Shown: in pieces, positions 1-7,013 of the stretch | Position numbering within the stretch: the stretch's first letter is position 1 | Layout: each line of letters starts with the position of its first letter | Source of the DNA: an uncultured Collinsella sp. | Lineage (GTDB): Bacteria; Actinomycetota; Coriobacteriia; Coriobacteriales; Coriobacteriaceae | Assembly (NCBI GenBank): GCA_902482035.1 | Contig: CABSYW010000028.1 | Coordinates: forward strand, 1 to 35,572 | DNA length: 35,572 nt | Direction of reading: 5' to 3' | Made by a program: the position numbers and the translations under genes | Notes under the pieces: model-generated | Databases searched by the model: none | Told to the model about the DNA's origin: nothing | What the model saw: the letters and a program-made list of their open reading frames with translations, nothing else

Positions 1-55
1 AAAGGACCCCTTTGCAGAGGTCCTAGTCAATTCAAGGTGGCGGGGAAGGGAATCG
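1..55. repeat. Direct repeat, copy 1 (tRNA-Phe terminator plus tRNA 3' end)
   Basis: These 55 bases recur identically at 187-241. The repeat unit holds the rho-independent terminator of the minus-strand tRNA gene (inverted arms around 3-24) and the last 20 or so bases of tRNA-Phe (acceptor 3' strand and T arm, about 36-55). In this copy the tRNA sequence stops being tRNA-like after base 55, so it is a remnant of a duplicated tRNA-Phe 3' end rather than a gene. The window begins inside this unit, so more may lie to the left. Confidence 0.9.
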
Positions 56-165
56 CGTCCGCGCGCTGCGCGGACGGACCGCTGCGGCGCTTACGCGCCT
101 TGCGAGCTGCGCTGGCAAACGCTTACGCGTTTACTCAGCTCCGCGCCCTCACGGGGTTCGATTCC
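56..165. repeat. Hairpin-rich insert inside a broken tRNA-Phe copy
   Basis: This segment replaces the 5' three quarters of tRNA-Phe in the left copy. It contains a perfect 9-bp hairpin (56-64 with 68-76, loop GCT) followed by two smaller hairpins with TTAC loops (GGCGC-TTAC-GCGCC and AAACGC-TTAC-GCGTTT). The segment is bracketed by GGAATCG (49-55) and its inverse complement CGATTCC (159-165). The plus-strand open frame across it has repetitive, low-complexity composition and no recognisable domain, so I do not call it a gene. A small structured mobile repeat is possible, but this is inference. Confidence 0.5.
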
Positions 166-180
166 ATGTGGGGGCTGCAT

Positions 181-210
181 AAAAGAAAAGGACCCCTTTG
201 CAGAGGTCCT
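181..210 (-). terminator. Rho-independent terminator of tRNA-Phe
   Basis: On the minus strand the arms AGGACC and GGTCCT pair around a short loop and are followed by a T-rich tract (TTTTCTTTT). It lies 13 bases beyond the tRNA 3' end, as expected for a monocistronic tRNA transcript. Confidence 0.8.
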
Positions 211-223
211 AGTCAATTCAAGG

Positions 224-241
<18 letters not shown>
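187..241. repeat. Direct repeat, copy 2 (intact tRNA-Phe context)
   Basis: Identical to bases 1-55. Here the repeat runs on into the complete tRNA-Phe gene, which identifies this copy as the functional one. Confidence 0.9.
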
Positions 242-296
<55 letters not shown>

Positions 297-328
297 ATTT
301 GAGGTGTGCCTTGCTTCAAGGCTTGATT

Positions 329-356
329 AGTATAACCAAGGACGCGTTCCGGTCAA
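329..356 (-). promoter_or_regulatory. Sigma-70-type promoter of tRNA-Phe
   Basis: On the minus strand TTGACC (-35, 351-356) is separated by 16 bases from TATACT (-10, 329-334). The -10 lies about 33 bases upstream of the mature tRNA 5' end. This is the strongest consensus match near the left end. Confidence 0.8.
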
Positions 357-419
357 CCGAGAATTTTAAAAAAGTTTTTGAGCACAGCCTCGGTTCTATA
401 AATCGGCACGTCAGAGGCA

Positions 420-707
420 TCAGCCGGCAGCAAGAAGTTTTTCACTCAGAGCCGCACGGGCAAACTCACTTGGCGTCATCCCCTCGGCAGCCGCCCGTCG
501 ACGAATGGCCTCCTTCATTCCCAAAGGAATCTTGACCGACAGCGTTGCCGTCCCCTCACCTGAGAGCGGGGGCCGTCCATGCACAATCCCGCCAACGGTG
601 TGTTCGCCATCCGGAAACTCTCCGCGCTCGTACGACTCGCACCACGCGTCAATCATTTCATCCGTTACAACCTGACCATTAGCGGCCGTATACGTCTTGC
701 CCATCAT
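420..707 (-). CDS. Ribbon-helix-helix antitoxin of a type II TA pair
   Basis: A 95-residue protein. Its C-terminal half (about residues 54-93) has the ribbon-helix-helix layout: a short strand (TATLSVKIP), then two helices around EAIRRRAAAEG and TPSEFARAALSEKL. The N-terminal half, with TDEMIDAWCESYERGEFP and a GRPP turn, resembles the linker of actinobacterial RHH antitoxins and would wrap the toxin. The start overlaps the stop of the toxin gene (ATGA at 704-707), so the pair is translationally coupled. A second ATG at 704 could also serve. Family knowledge says such antitoxins bind and block the toxin and repress their own operon. No enzymatic role is expected. Confident as an RHH antitoxin; exact subfamily is inference. 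Confidence 0.75.
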   Translation of the reverse strand: MMGKTYTAANGQVVTDEMIDAWCESYERGEFPDGEHTVGGIVHGRPPLSGEGTATLSVKIPLGMKEAIRRRAAAEGMTPSEFARAALSEKLLAAG

Positions 708-970
708 CGACCCCTTTGCCGAGCCTGTTCAATCTCCTGCCAAAATTTCTTCTGGACTGGAGACAAGGCATGAATGATAAGCCACCCACGGACAAGCTCC
801 ACCGCGACAAGCTCCACGCTTCGTCCGTCTGAGAGCCATCCAATTGCAAGCCATCTCGGCGGCTCGTCCTTCGACTCGCGACGAATGCACTCAGTAACCG
901 CAAGCCAAGCGCTAAGCACCTGCTTTTCCGTCAGGTGCTTTTTAGCGTTGGGATGGATCTCAACATCCAT
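704..970 (-). CDS. BrnT-like toxin of a type II TA pair
   Basis: An 88-residue basic protein starting at ATG 970, which has GGAGGAGA just upstream. A longer in-frame extension to 1066 has no comparable ribosome site. Motifs HPNAKKHLTEKQVLSAW near the N terminus, then PPRWLAIGWLSDGRSVELV and WLIIHALSPVQKKFW, follow the layout of BrnT/RelE-fold toxins: helix, beta sheet with an R-x-x-x-I-G strand, and a terminal basic helix. The toxin-first order with an overlapping RHH antitoxin matches brnTA operons. Family members are ribosome-dependent or free mRNA endonucleases; activity here is inferred. It follows the Tad operon by 58 bases on the same strand, so read-through is possible. Confidence 0.7.
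   Translation of the reverse strand: MDVEIHPNAKKHLTEKQVLSAWLAVTECIRRESKDEPPRWLAIGWLSDGRSVELVAVELVRGWLIIHALSPVQKKFWQEIEQARQRGR
914..943 (+). terminator. Terminator-like hairpin inside the toxin gene
   Basis: AAGCACCTG (914-922) and CAGGTGCTT (932-940) form a perfect 9-bp stem with a 9-base loop, followed on the plus strand by a T run (939-943). On the plus strand it looks like an intrinsic terminator antisense to the toxin. On the coding (minus) strand the same hairpin lies in codons 11-19 of the toxin and could slow its translation. Function is inference. Confidence 0.5.
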
Positions 971-1028
971 GCATCTTCTCCTCCATCTTACCCAATTTCG
1001 TATGACGAAAGTCCACTGTCGCCAATTC

Positions 1029-1388
1029 TTAAGCCGGCACGCGTTGGAGAGCAGGAGTCGAAACAATGATTGAAGGACGCTCTAGTACGGCCCAGGCGCC
1101 GAGGCAAGAGCACATGTGCCAAGGACGGACGTTTTCGTAGCGCGCGAGGATATTGCCATCGCGATCGATGAAGGCGATGTCGATGGGATAGGCCATAAAA
1201 CACGTATGGACCGAAGAGCAGCGTGGAAACGCCATGACGAGCGGCAGGCCGTTGGCGGCAACCGGACGCCGTCCCAGCATGCCGCGCAGGCGCACGACAA
1301 ACGACTCCGCCACCACAAACTCGGCCGGCGTCCAACCCAGCCTGTTGAGTGCCCGCGCGTAAGCGATGTAGGACGAGACCGCGGTCAC
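1029..1388 (-). CDS. DUF192 family protein
   Basis: A 119-residue protein assigned to the DUF192 family (COG1430) from the central block FVVRLRGMLGRRP, then SSVHTCFMAYPIDIAFID and DGNILARYENVRPWH. I chose the GTG start at 1388 because it overlaps the stop of the TadE-like gene (GTGA), the coupling style used throughout this operon; an ATG at 1493 would overlap that gene by over 100 bases. The family has no established function. Many members are exported, but this one shows no clear signal peptide. Its position as last gene of the Tad operon suggests a role in, or co-expression with, pilus assembly; that is inference. Confidence 0.75.
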   Translation of the reverse strand: MTAVSSYIAYARALNRLGWTPAEFVVAESFVVRLRGMLGRRPVAANGLPLVMAFPRCSSVHTCFMAYPIDIAFIDRDGNILARYENVRPWHMCSCLGAWAVLERPSIIVSTPALQRVPA

Positions 1389-1861
1389 ATGACCACCCCC
1401 GGACGCCATGGATCGACCGTCACCGCGCGCTCGTGCGACAACGTTGTCGGCGCCCCCAGCGAAACGCCAGCGATGCTGAGAGAAGTCGGCCACGGCTCAT
1501 AGTGCATGGTGCAGGTGTAGGTCCTAAACGTACCGGATAGGGAGAGCAGGCCACCATCCGATGCCTCCGCGCCTTGCTCGCTCGACACTTCGATCTGCAA
1601 GTCATAGCCTTCCATGGCATTCAGAATTTGAGTCTGGACCGTCACCGAGGCATCGGCAGAGTTCTCGTCACCCTCCCCGCCCGGTGCCACAGCGCGCGCC
1701 AACACGATGTCGGGCACCACGCGGTCGAAGCGCGCGACAGCGCTGGCAAAGACCATGACGTTGTACACGATGAGTGCCAGCACCAGCAAAACGGGCGTAA
1801 CCACTGCCATCTCAACCGTCGCTTGGGCGCGCTCCTCGCGCAGACGCATGCGGATACTCAT
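1385..1861 (-). CDS. TadE-like pseudopilin (second of the operon)
   Basis: A 158-residue protein with a short basic N terminus, the conserved EERAQATVEMAVVTPV segment (residues about 9-24) and one membrane helix ending near residue 43, then an extracytoplasmic domain. This is the TadE/TadF layout, in which the glutamate after the QATVE motif is required for processing or assembly. The start overlaps the TAA of the TadG-like gene by one base (TAATG). Minor pseudopilins of this type are thought to prime or cap Flp pili. The C-terminal domain holds one cysteine and no recognisable enzyme motif. Confidence 0.8.
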   Translation of the reverse strand: MSIRMRLREERAQATVEMAVVTPVLLVLALIVYNVMVFASAVARFDRVVPDIVLARAVAPGGEGDENSADASVTVQTQILNAMEGYDLQIEVSSEQGAEASDGGLLSLSGTFRTYTCTMHYEPWPTSLSIAGVSLGAPTTLSHERAVTVDPWRPGVVM

Positions 1862-4014
1862 TACGACCCACCGCCCAGAGCGCCAACCAGCGTGGCGACA
1901 TCGACGGTGAGCGGGATGGAGCCGCCGCCGGGCAGAGGAATCTCCGCAAGTGTGAACACCGTGCCGCTAATGGTGCGTTCGACTTGATATTCCAACGCCT
2001 CGCAAAGCGCCTTGGGATCGGTCACGCCCAACGGAATACTTCGCAGTTTGTCTTGCGCTTGAGAGAGACCCGCAATGTCAGACCCCGGACTCTTAATGAC
2101 ATTGGCGGAATCGGTCAGCACCGGCTTTCGCAGGCGCAAGTCGCACGGTTCCAAACCCAGCGCCGCCACGGACGCCGAAACGGTATCGCCGAGCCACGAT
2201 GCGATGGAGCCCAACGCGCCGCTGCCCCCTCCTAGGCCTTTAATCATCTCGTCCATAAGTTCGTCGGCCGAACCTTGGATATCACCGTATCCTACGAGCA
2301 GCCGTCCCCAAACATCCATGACGCCGTCGAGCACGCCGGCAACGCCGCCCGAGCGTTCCTTCAATGTCGAGAAAAATCGCGAAAGCACGTTGTTTTGTGC
2401 CGTCGCCTCATCGGGCGCCAGCACCGCGGCAGAGATAGCACCGCGATCGCCAAGCCTGACTGCCGTGTTAAACGAAGAGTTGAGCTCATCGGGGCTCGAG
2501 ATGGCACCCGAAGCCGCAAAGGCAACCACGCCGTTGCGACCGGGCGGAGCGATACGCGGACGCTTGCCCGAAAGCGCTTTAATGGCCTGGTCAAACGCAT
2601 TGCCCGCACGGTCGGCCTCATCCTCGGCCTGACGCTCAAGTTCGAGTTCTTTGTTGCGGCAGTCGACGTAGTCTTCCAGAGCCTCTTTGAACTTGTCAAA
2701 GTGGTACTCGAAGCCGTTTTCGATAGAAGTCGAAGGCGCTGCAACGGCACCGAGCGACGAAACGCCAAAATGGCATCTGTTGCATCTGTCCTGCCCGTCA
2801 TAATCAGCAACCGAGGCTAACCCGCCTGGCGACCCCTTCTTATAGTTGGGGCAACTCGTTCCGTAATGCAGATACGTCTTGTCATCGATGACACTGGTTG
2901 GCCACGCCGCATCGGTATAGAGTTCCGTCGCTCGCACCTCGTCAGCGTTGCGCGGCAACAGCGGGATATGGAAAGTGACTGCATCTCCGTCCTCGGTTAC
3001 ATATGCACGATTGACCTCTGTACTCGCATAGGTGTAAAACGCCTTGCGCGCCGCCGACTCCGCCTTCGTCTCGACGCTTGAGCCCTGAGGTGCCTCGTTT
3101 GCAAGGCGCAAGCGGTAATAGGCCTTCGCGCGATCGAGCGCCACTTGCGGCTCCCATGTGACACTCGAGGCATAGTGCGGATTCTCAATATCCGAAAGCT
3201 TCGCCAAGCTCTTCGCGCGTTCCCACATGCACGAACAGCTTCCGACTGCGCCTCTGTCCGATCCACCGCAGTCGGCAAGCCAGGCGCGTTCCTTGGCCTT
3301 TGACGTTTTCTCGGACGCTTTCTTCAGTTCCTTGGCAGCATAGTCAAGATCTTTTGAGGTGCTCTCGATGGCATCGGTCGAGATCTCGGACCTCTCGAGC
3401 GCAGCGAAGTCCGACTCGGATGTCCTGGGCACGGCAAGCGCCGTACCGGTATAGGTCACACTATCGGTATCCTGCGCCGGCACCGCCTGCGTGGCACGCG
3501 CGGCGATCAGATACGGCAGAGCCGTCTCGATTTTCTGTAAGCCTTCCGATGCGCTTTTGGCAAACTTGTTGCGCGTTTTAATGATCTCAATCCCGGTGTC
3601 GACCATATTGCCGGCAACTGGTTCGGCACCCGGGATGAGGATGGCGACCAGGCCCGTCCCGATCGTGGCAAACCCCGCCAGGCCCAAACTCAAGATGCTC
3701 GCATCCACCACCGTGGCAGCCGTGTGATAGGACGACACCACATTGGCGCCTGCCAGCGCGCCGCTATCGGCAGCCACCTGGGTGTCCCCCGCGCGCGACA
3801 TGCTCCATATCGCCGCCGTCGACGAAAACAGCAGTGTGAGCACCACCAAGATGACCACCGCAGAGGAAAGCGTGGTGTAGGCACCGTCTTCGATAAACAG
3901 GTCGATACCGGCTCGACCCATAAAGCCGCCTCGCTTGCGATGGCAGCTCGGACGGCGCGTCAAAACGCGTCTAGACCAGAAACGCTTAATCCCATGCAGC
4001 AATCCACGAATCAT
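1861..4014 (-). CDS. Large TadG-like exported protein with a CXXCH motif
   Basis: A 717-residue protein. The ATG at 4014 follows GGAGGGAGATT, so I prefer it to the upstream ATG at 4116. After a basic N terminus there is one membrane helix (about residues 46-67) next to DTQVAADSGALAGANV, the typical TadG/pilus-assembly segment, then a second hydrophobic stretch near 90-115. The rest is a long extracytoplasmic region with helical Lys/Glu-rich parts and several cysteine clusters (DCGGS, CSCMW, TSCPNY, DRCNRCHFG). The CNRCH at residues 411-415 matches a haem-c CXXCH motif, though zinc binding is as likely. No von Willebrand domain is evident. Tad context supports a role at the cell surface in pilus anchoring; the specific function is unknown. 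Confidence 0.7.
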   Translation of the reverse strand: MIRGLLHGIKRFWSRRVLTRRPSCHRKRGGFMGRAGIDLFIEDGAYTTLSSAVVILVVLTLLFSSTAAIWSMSRAGDTQVAADSGALAGANVVSSYHTAATVVDASILSLGLAGFATIGTGLVAILIPGAEPVAGNMVDTGIEIIKTRNKFAKSASEGLQKIETALPYLIAARATQAVPAQDTDSVTYTGTALAVPRTSESDFAALERSEISTDAIESTSKDLDYAAKELKKASEKTSKAKERAWLADCGGSDRGAVGSCSCMWERAKSLAKLSDIENPHYASSVTWEPQVALDRAKAYYRLRLANEAPQGSSVETKAESAARKAFYTYASTEVNRAYVTEDGDAVTFHIPLLPRNADEVRATELYTDAAWPTSVIDDKTYLHYGTSCPNYKKGSPGGLASVADYDGQDRCNRCHFGVSSLGAVAAPSTSIENGFEYHFDKFKEALEDYVDCRNKELELERQAEDEADRAGNAFDQAIKALSGKRPRIAPPGRNGVVAFAASGAISSPDELNSSFNTAVRLGDRGAISAAVLAPDEATAQNNVLSRFFSTLKERSGGVAGVLDGVMDVWGRLLVGYGDIQGSADELMDEMIKGLGGGSGALGSIASWLGDTVSASVAALGLEPCDLRLRKPVLTDSANVIKSPGSDIAGLSQAQDKLRSIPLGVTDPKALCEALEYQVERTISGTVFTLAEIPLPGGGSIPLTVDVATLVGALGGGS

Positions 4015-4522
4015 AATCTCCCTCCAGCCATTCGGGACGCGATTGATACGAGACATCGACCTTGAGCTCAACGTAGCCGCCCTCGGCGGTACCACCCATA
4101 GCCTGCGCAAACGCACCGATCACAGGCAACGGCTTGACCTCGCCGGAAACGGACACGGACGAGACACCACCCGCACCGGCCCGACCAAGCTCGATATCCC
4201 ACGACAACGGCCCGCCGGCATGAAAGATCGAAACGTTGGGCACTGCGGCAAGCCGGCGGCGGGTGAACTCCTTAAGATCGTCGTCCTCCGCCGTCGTCGT
4301 GGTCATGAGCCGCGCGGTCTCGGCAGCGGCAGACTCCATGACCGCGCGCGTATAGAGCAAACACACCGGTTGCAGTGCGAGAAGAATGAGCATCAGAAAC
4401 GTCGGCAGCAAAAAAGCAGCCTCGACCGTAGACTGCGCCCGGTCCTCGCGCGCGATATCAATACAACGCGATGTCCTTAGCGCCCGCAGCGGCGTCGATA
4501 ACCGACGTCGAGGCAACGCCAT
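3986..4522 (-). CDS. TadE-like pseudopilin (first of the operon)
   Basis: A TadE-family protein identified by REDRAQSTVEAAFLLP followed by a membrane helix (MLILLALQPVCLLYT) and an exported domain. The C terminus overlaps the start of the TadG-like gene by 29 bases. The start is unresolved: the ATG at 4522 overlaps the preceding prepilin gene by 65 bases and has a weak ribosome site, while the conserved part begins right after that gene's stop at 4458, where only an ATT or a CTG is in frame. The assigned 178 residues may therefore be about 25 too long. The role is presumed the same as other TadE/F minor pseudopilins. Confidence 0.75.
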   Translation of the reverse strand: MALPRRRLSTPLRALRTSRCIDIAREDRAQSTVEAAFLLPTFLMLILLALQPVCLLYTRAVMESAAAETARLMTTTTAEDDDLKEFTRRRLAAVPNVSIFHAGGPLSWDIELGRAGAGGVSSVSVSGEVKPLPVIGAFAQAMGGTAEGGYVELKVDVSYQSRPEWLEGDYDSWIAAWD

Positions 4523-4676
4523 GGGATGCCGCCCGCTCAACCAGCGCCGCCAAGTGCCCATCGGTGCCAGCACGCCAAAGCCCCGCAATCGCCAGCACGA
4601 TCGATAACAGCGCCACCGTGACGATGGCGTATTCGACCGTCGCCTGGGCAGATTCCTCGCGCAGGACGTCATGCAT
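4458..4676 (-). CDS. Small Flp/TadE-like prepilin
   Basis: A 72-residue protein with EESAQATVEYAIVTVAL at residues 7-23 and one membrane helix, closely parallel to the Flp pilin encoded upstream (EESAQGTTEYAILVGVL). GGAGGGG precedes the ATG. The tail after the helix is longer and less hydrophobic than in the major pilin. It could be a minor Flp subunit. Cleavage before the QATVEYA segment by a TadV-type prepilin peptidase is expected; no such peptidase gene is in the window. Confidence 0.75.
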   Translation of the reverse strand: MHDVLREESAQATVEYAIVTVALLSIVLAIAGLWRAGTDGHLAALVERAASHGVASTSVIDAAAGAKDIALY

Positions 4677-4677
4677 T

Positions 4678-5241
4678 TCACGACCCCTCCTTTGAGCTTA
4701 TTGTTTGCGGGGCCAGGCGCACCGCGCGCAGACGACACGAAGCATCGCCAGTATCCGCGGCAACCGTCACCATATCGACCCAGCCGCGCCCATCGCGCAC
4801 AATGGCGCCCCATACGTTACCCTTAATATCGAGATAGCCGCTCAGGGCGAGCTGGGCCGTTGACACCTCGCGGTAGGCGCGTAACATATCCGCCGCTGCC
4901 TCGGTCATCGGTCGGTCCTCGGACCATGCAAGCCGGACCGCAATCGCGTTGTCCTCAGGCGAATCCGTCGCAGTGCCAGACCGCTTGTCGAGCATCCGCA
5001 GAAAGGTTTGCGCCGTGACAGCGACATCCGAATCGTCCGCATCTCGCATCTCATCTTTTTGAGACGCCACCGCCGAATCTGAGCCCGAATCGAAGGCGGC
5101 CCCAGGACGCTGCTGCCGCGCGGCGTTTAGCCCCCAAACCGCCACTGCCACCGCCACAACCACACAGGCAAACACCAGCAGTGCGCCGACAGGCCGCCTA
5201 CCCTCTACAGGCTGTTGATGCCCTCGCTGATAGCGTTCCAT
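4678..5241 (-). CDS. Membrane-anchored protein of unknown function in the Tad operon
   Basis: A 187-residue protein with one N-terminal membrane helix (ALLVFACVVVAVAVAVWGL, about residues 20-38) and a soluble domain of some 145 residues outside. There is an acidic low-complexity linker (about 50-75) and a C-terminal beta-rich part with WVDMVTVAADTG. The start overlaps the Flp pilin gene by 37 bases and the stop is one base before the next gene's upstream region, so it is clearly operonic. I do not recognise a family. The position between two prepilin genes suggests an accessory pilus-assembly factor. Confidence 0.6.
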   Translation of the reverse strand: MERYQRGHQQPVEGRRPVGALLVFACVVVAVAVAVWGLNAARQQRPGAAFDSGSDSAVASQKDEMRDADDSDVAVTAQTFLRMLDKRSGTATDSPEDNAIAVRLAWSEDRPMTEAAADMLRAYREVSTAQLALSGYLDIKGNVWGAIVRDGRGWVDMVTVAADTGDASCRLRAVRLAPQTISSKEGS

Positions 5242-5438
5242 AGATCTTGGACCTTGCCCTTAAATGCGACAATGGCAATGATGGCGATCACCACGAGCAC
5301 GCCGACCAAGATGGCGTATTCGGTGGTGCCCTGCGCACTCTCCTCCTGCAGTAGCTCCCCGGCATGCTGGCGAGCGCGAATTGACTGGCAAACAGCCCAG
5401 CTCCAGACCTTGCCAGCAACGTCAGTCATCGTGTTCAT
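5205..5438 (-). CDS. flp: Flp-type major pilin
   Basis: A 77-residue type IVb prepilin. The processing region is EESAQGTTEYAILVGVL (residues 32-48), where cleavage is expected before the TTEYA segment with E at position 5 of the mature protein, followed by a hydrophobic helix VVIAIIAIVAF. The mature C terminus is short, as usual for Flp pilins. GGGAGGAATAC precedes the ATG. It lies directly downstream of tadC, where the major pilin gene sits in several actinobacterial tad loci. Confidence 0.88.
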   Translation of the reverse strand: MNTMTDVAGKVWSWAVCQSIRARQHAGELLQEESAQGTTEYAILVGVLVVIAIIAIVAFKGKVQDLWNAISEGINSL

Positions 5439-5448
5439 GTATTCCTCC

Positions 5449-6090
5449 CTACATCATCCCGCCTGCTCCCAACAGCGGGCCCAATATGGACAGAAGCAAC
5501 GCCGGCAAGATGAGCGTGCCGGTGGGAATCAGCAGCTTGACGGGCGCACGCTCGATCTCGCGCTCGACCGCGGCGCGATGAGCCGCACGGATCTCGCGAC
5601 TTTGAGCGGCCAGTGTCTCGGCAAGTGGGGCACCCAGAGCGAGCGCCTGCCCCACCGTGATGGCAAAGGTCTCGAGCGCTCGCACATCCAGGTCGCGTGC
5701 GGCGGCCAACAACTCGTCCTCACGCGTGCCCACGCCCACCTGCCACGCCATGCAGGCCCGCTCAAGTCGAAGAGCCAGCACTGACCGGCGGTTGGCGCAG
5801 AAAATCTCAAGCGCCGCATCAAACGAAAGACCGGCCGAAAGACCCAAGCGCACAACATCGATCATCTCGGACACTTCGCCGAGCGATACTCGCGCCGGGC
5901 CGCCCGCTCCAACCGCGCCCTTCATTCGCGCGGCCAGAGCATCGACCACCGAGCGACCCGCGGCAGCGACCAGCACCGCCTCGCGCTTGCAGGCCTCTGC
6001 GATCTTGCGTGCATCCGCCCGATCCAAACCCGTCGCGACAAATACACTCAGAGCGCACAGGCAAGCCGCAACTGCAACCGGGGCGCTCAT
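5449..6090 (-). CDS. tadC: TadC-like inner-membrane platform protein
   Basis: A 213-residue GspF/TadC-family protein. The start at 6090 overlaps the tadB stop (ATGA). It has an N-terminal membrane helix (VAVAACLCALSVFVATGL), the cytoplasmic GspF helical domain with GLSAGLSFDAALEIF and GQALALGAPLAETLA, the conserved basic REIERAPVKLLIP stretch before the last helix, and a C-terminal helix ending in GLL. TadC pairs with TadB to form the membrane platform on which the TadA ATPase acts. At 213 residues it is at the short end of the family, as in many actinobacteria. Confidence 0.85.
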   Translation of the reverse strand: MSAPVAVAACLCALSVFVATGLDRADARKIAEACKREAVLVAAAGRSVVDALAARMKGAVGAGGPARVSLGEVSEMIDVVRLGLSAGLSFDAALEIFCANRRSVLALRLERACMAWQVGVGTREDELLAAARDLDVRALETFAITVGQALALGAPLAETLAAQSREIRAAHRAAVEREIERAPVKLLIPTGTLILPALLLSILGPLLGAGGMM

Positions 6091-7013
6091 AGCTTCACCC
6101 GCATAATGCGCCGGATAACCACCAGGGCAACGGCGTTGAGGGCAAGACCCAGCACCACAGCGCCCGCGCCGGCAGGCGTCGCAAGACCGCGACGAAAATC
6201 TGCCGAAAGCAGCGCCAACACCGCGCACATGCCCGTCGGCATCGCCGCGACCATATGCGCAGACATGCGAGCCTGCGACGTCTTAACATCCAGGCGGCGC
6301 TTGAGCTCAATGCGCTCCCCCACCATGCTCGACGCCTCGGACAGTAAGTCGGCAAGCGGAGCACCGGTGCGCTGAGACACCTTAAGCGCCAAGGTCACAA
6401 GCGAAAGGCCAGGGGCGTCGATGCGCACGAGCAAGTCATCGAGCGCGTCGGTCGCCGAGATGCCGCAATCGATTGCCGCCGCCACCCGCAAAAACTCGGT
6501 ATGCACCGGTTCTTGCGCATGAGCGCCCACAAAGCGCATGCCCTGGGCCAGTGAATGTCCCGAGGCAAGCGACATGGAAAGTGCGGTAAACGCCTCGGGC
6601 ATGGCCTCTTCTGCATCGTGTTGCTCGCGCCGGCTCTCAAAGCCATCCCGAGCGGCGCCAACGGCAAACGGAGCAACAAGTCCCAAGGCAAATCCGAGGG
6701 GCGATAACGACACCATCGTTAGCAAAACGCAGCAGACACTGCTCGATAGCAGCAGAAACGCCAAACGCCCCGAAGCATCCTCGATCGCGAGGCCAAGGCG
6801 ACGCGCCGGAGCCAGCGATGCCCACGAACGGGCGATCTTTTTCAGCAGATCGTTTTCCACCAGCTCACGCGGCAGCTTCTCTGCCACCGTCTCGAGCGCC
6901 TGACGCGCCAGCTCCGCCGGCGGTACCTGCGGCACACGAGGTTCCGCCCCGCACGCCGTCGCAACAGAAAACCCTGCCAAACCCCCTACGACGAGGGGCA
7001 CAGCGACCTCCAT
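6087..7013 (-). CDS. tadB: TadB-like inner-membrane platform protein
   Basis: A 308-residue GspF/TadB-family protein. It has an N-terminal helix, a pair of hydrophobic segments about residues 90-125, a GspF domain with MSLASGHSLAQGMRFVGA and SQRTGAPLADLLSEASSM, and two C-terminal helices. AGGAGGTGGACG precedes the ATG, and the start overlaps the tadA stop by 28 bases. With TadC it forms the membrane base of the Flp secretion machine. Confidence 0.87.
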   Translation of the reverse strand: MEVAVPLVVGGLAGFSVATACGAEPRVPQVPPAELARQALETVAEKLPRELVENDLLKKIARSWASLAPARRLGLAIEDASGRLAFLLLSSSVCCVLLTMVSLSPLGFALGLVAPFAVGAARDGFESRREQHDAEEAMPEAFTALSMSLASGHSLAQGMRFVGAHAQEPVHTEFLRVAAAIDCGISATDALDDLLVRIDAPGLSLVTLALKVSQRTGAPLADLLSEASSMVGERIELKRRLDVKTSQARMSAHMVAAMPTGMCAVLALLSADFRRGLATPAGAGAVVLGLALNAVALVVIRRIMRVKL

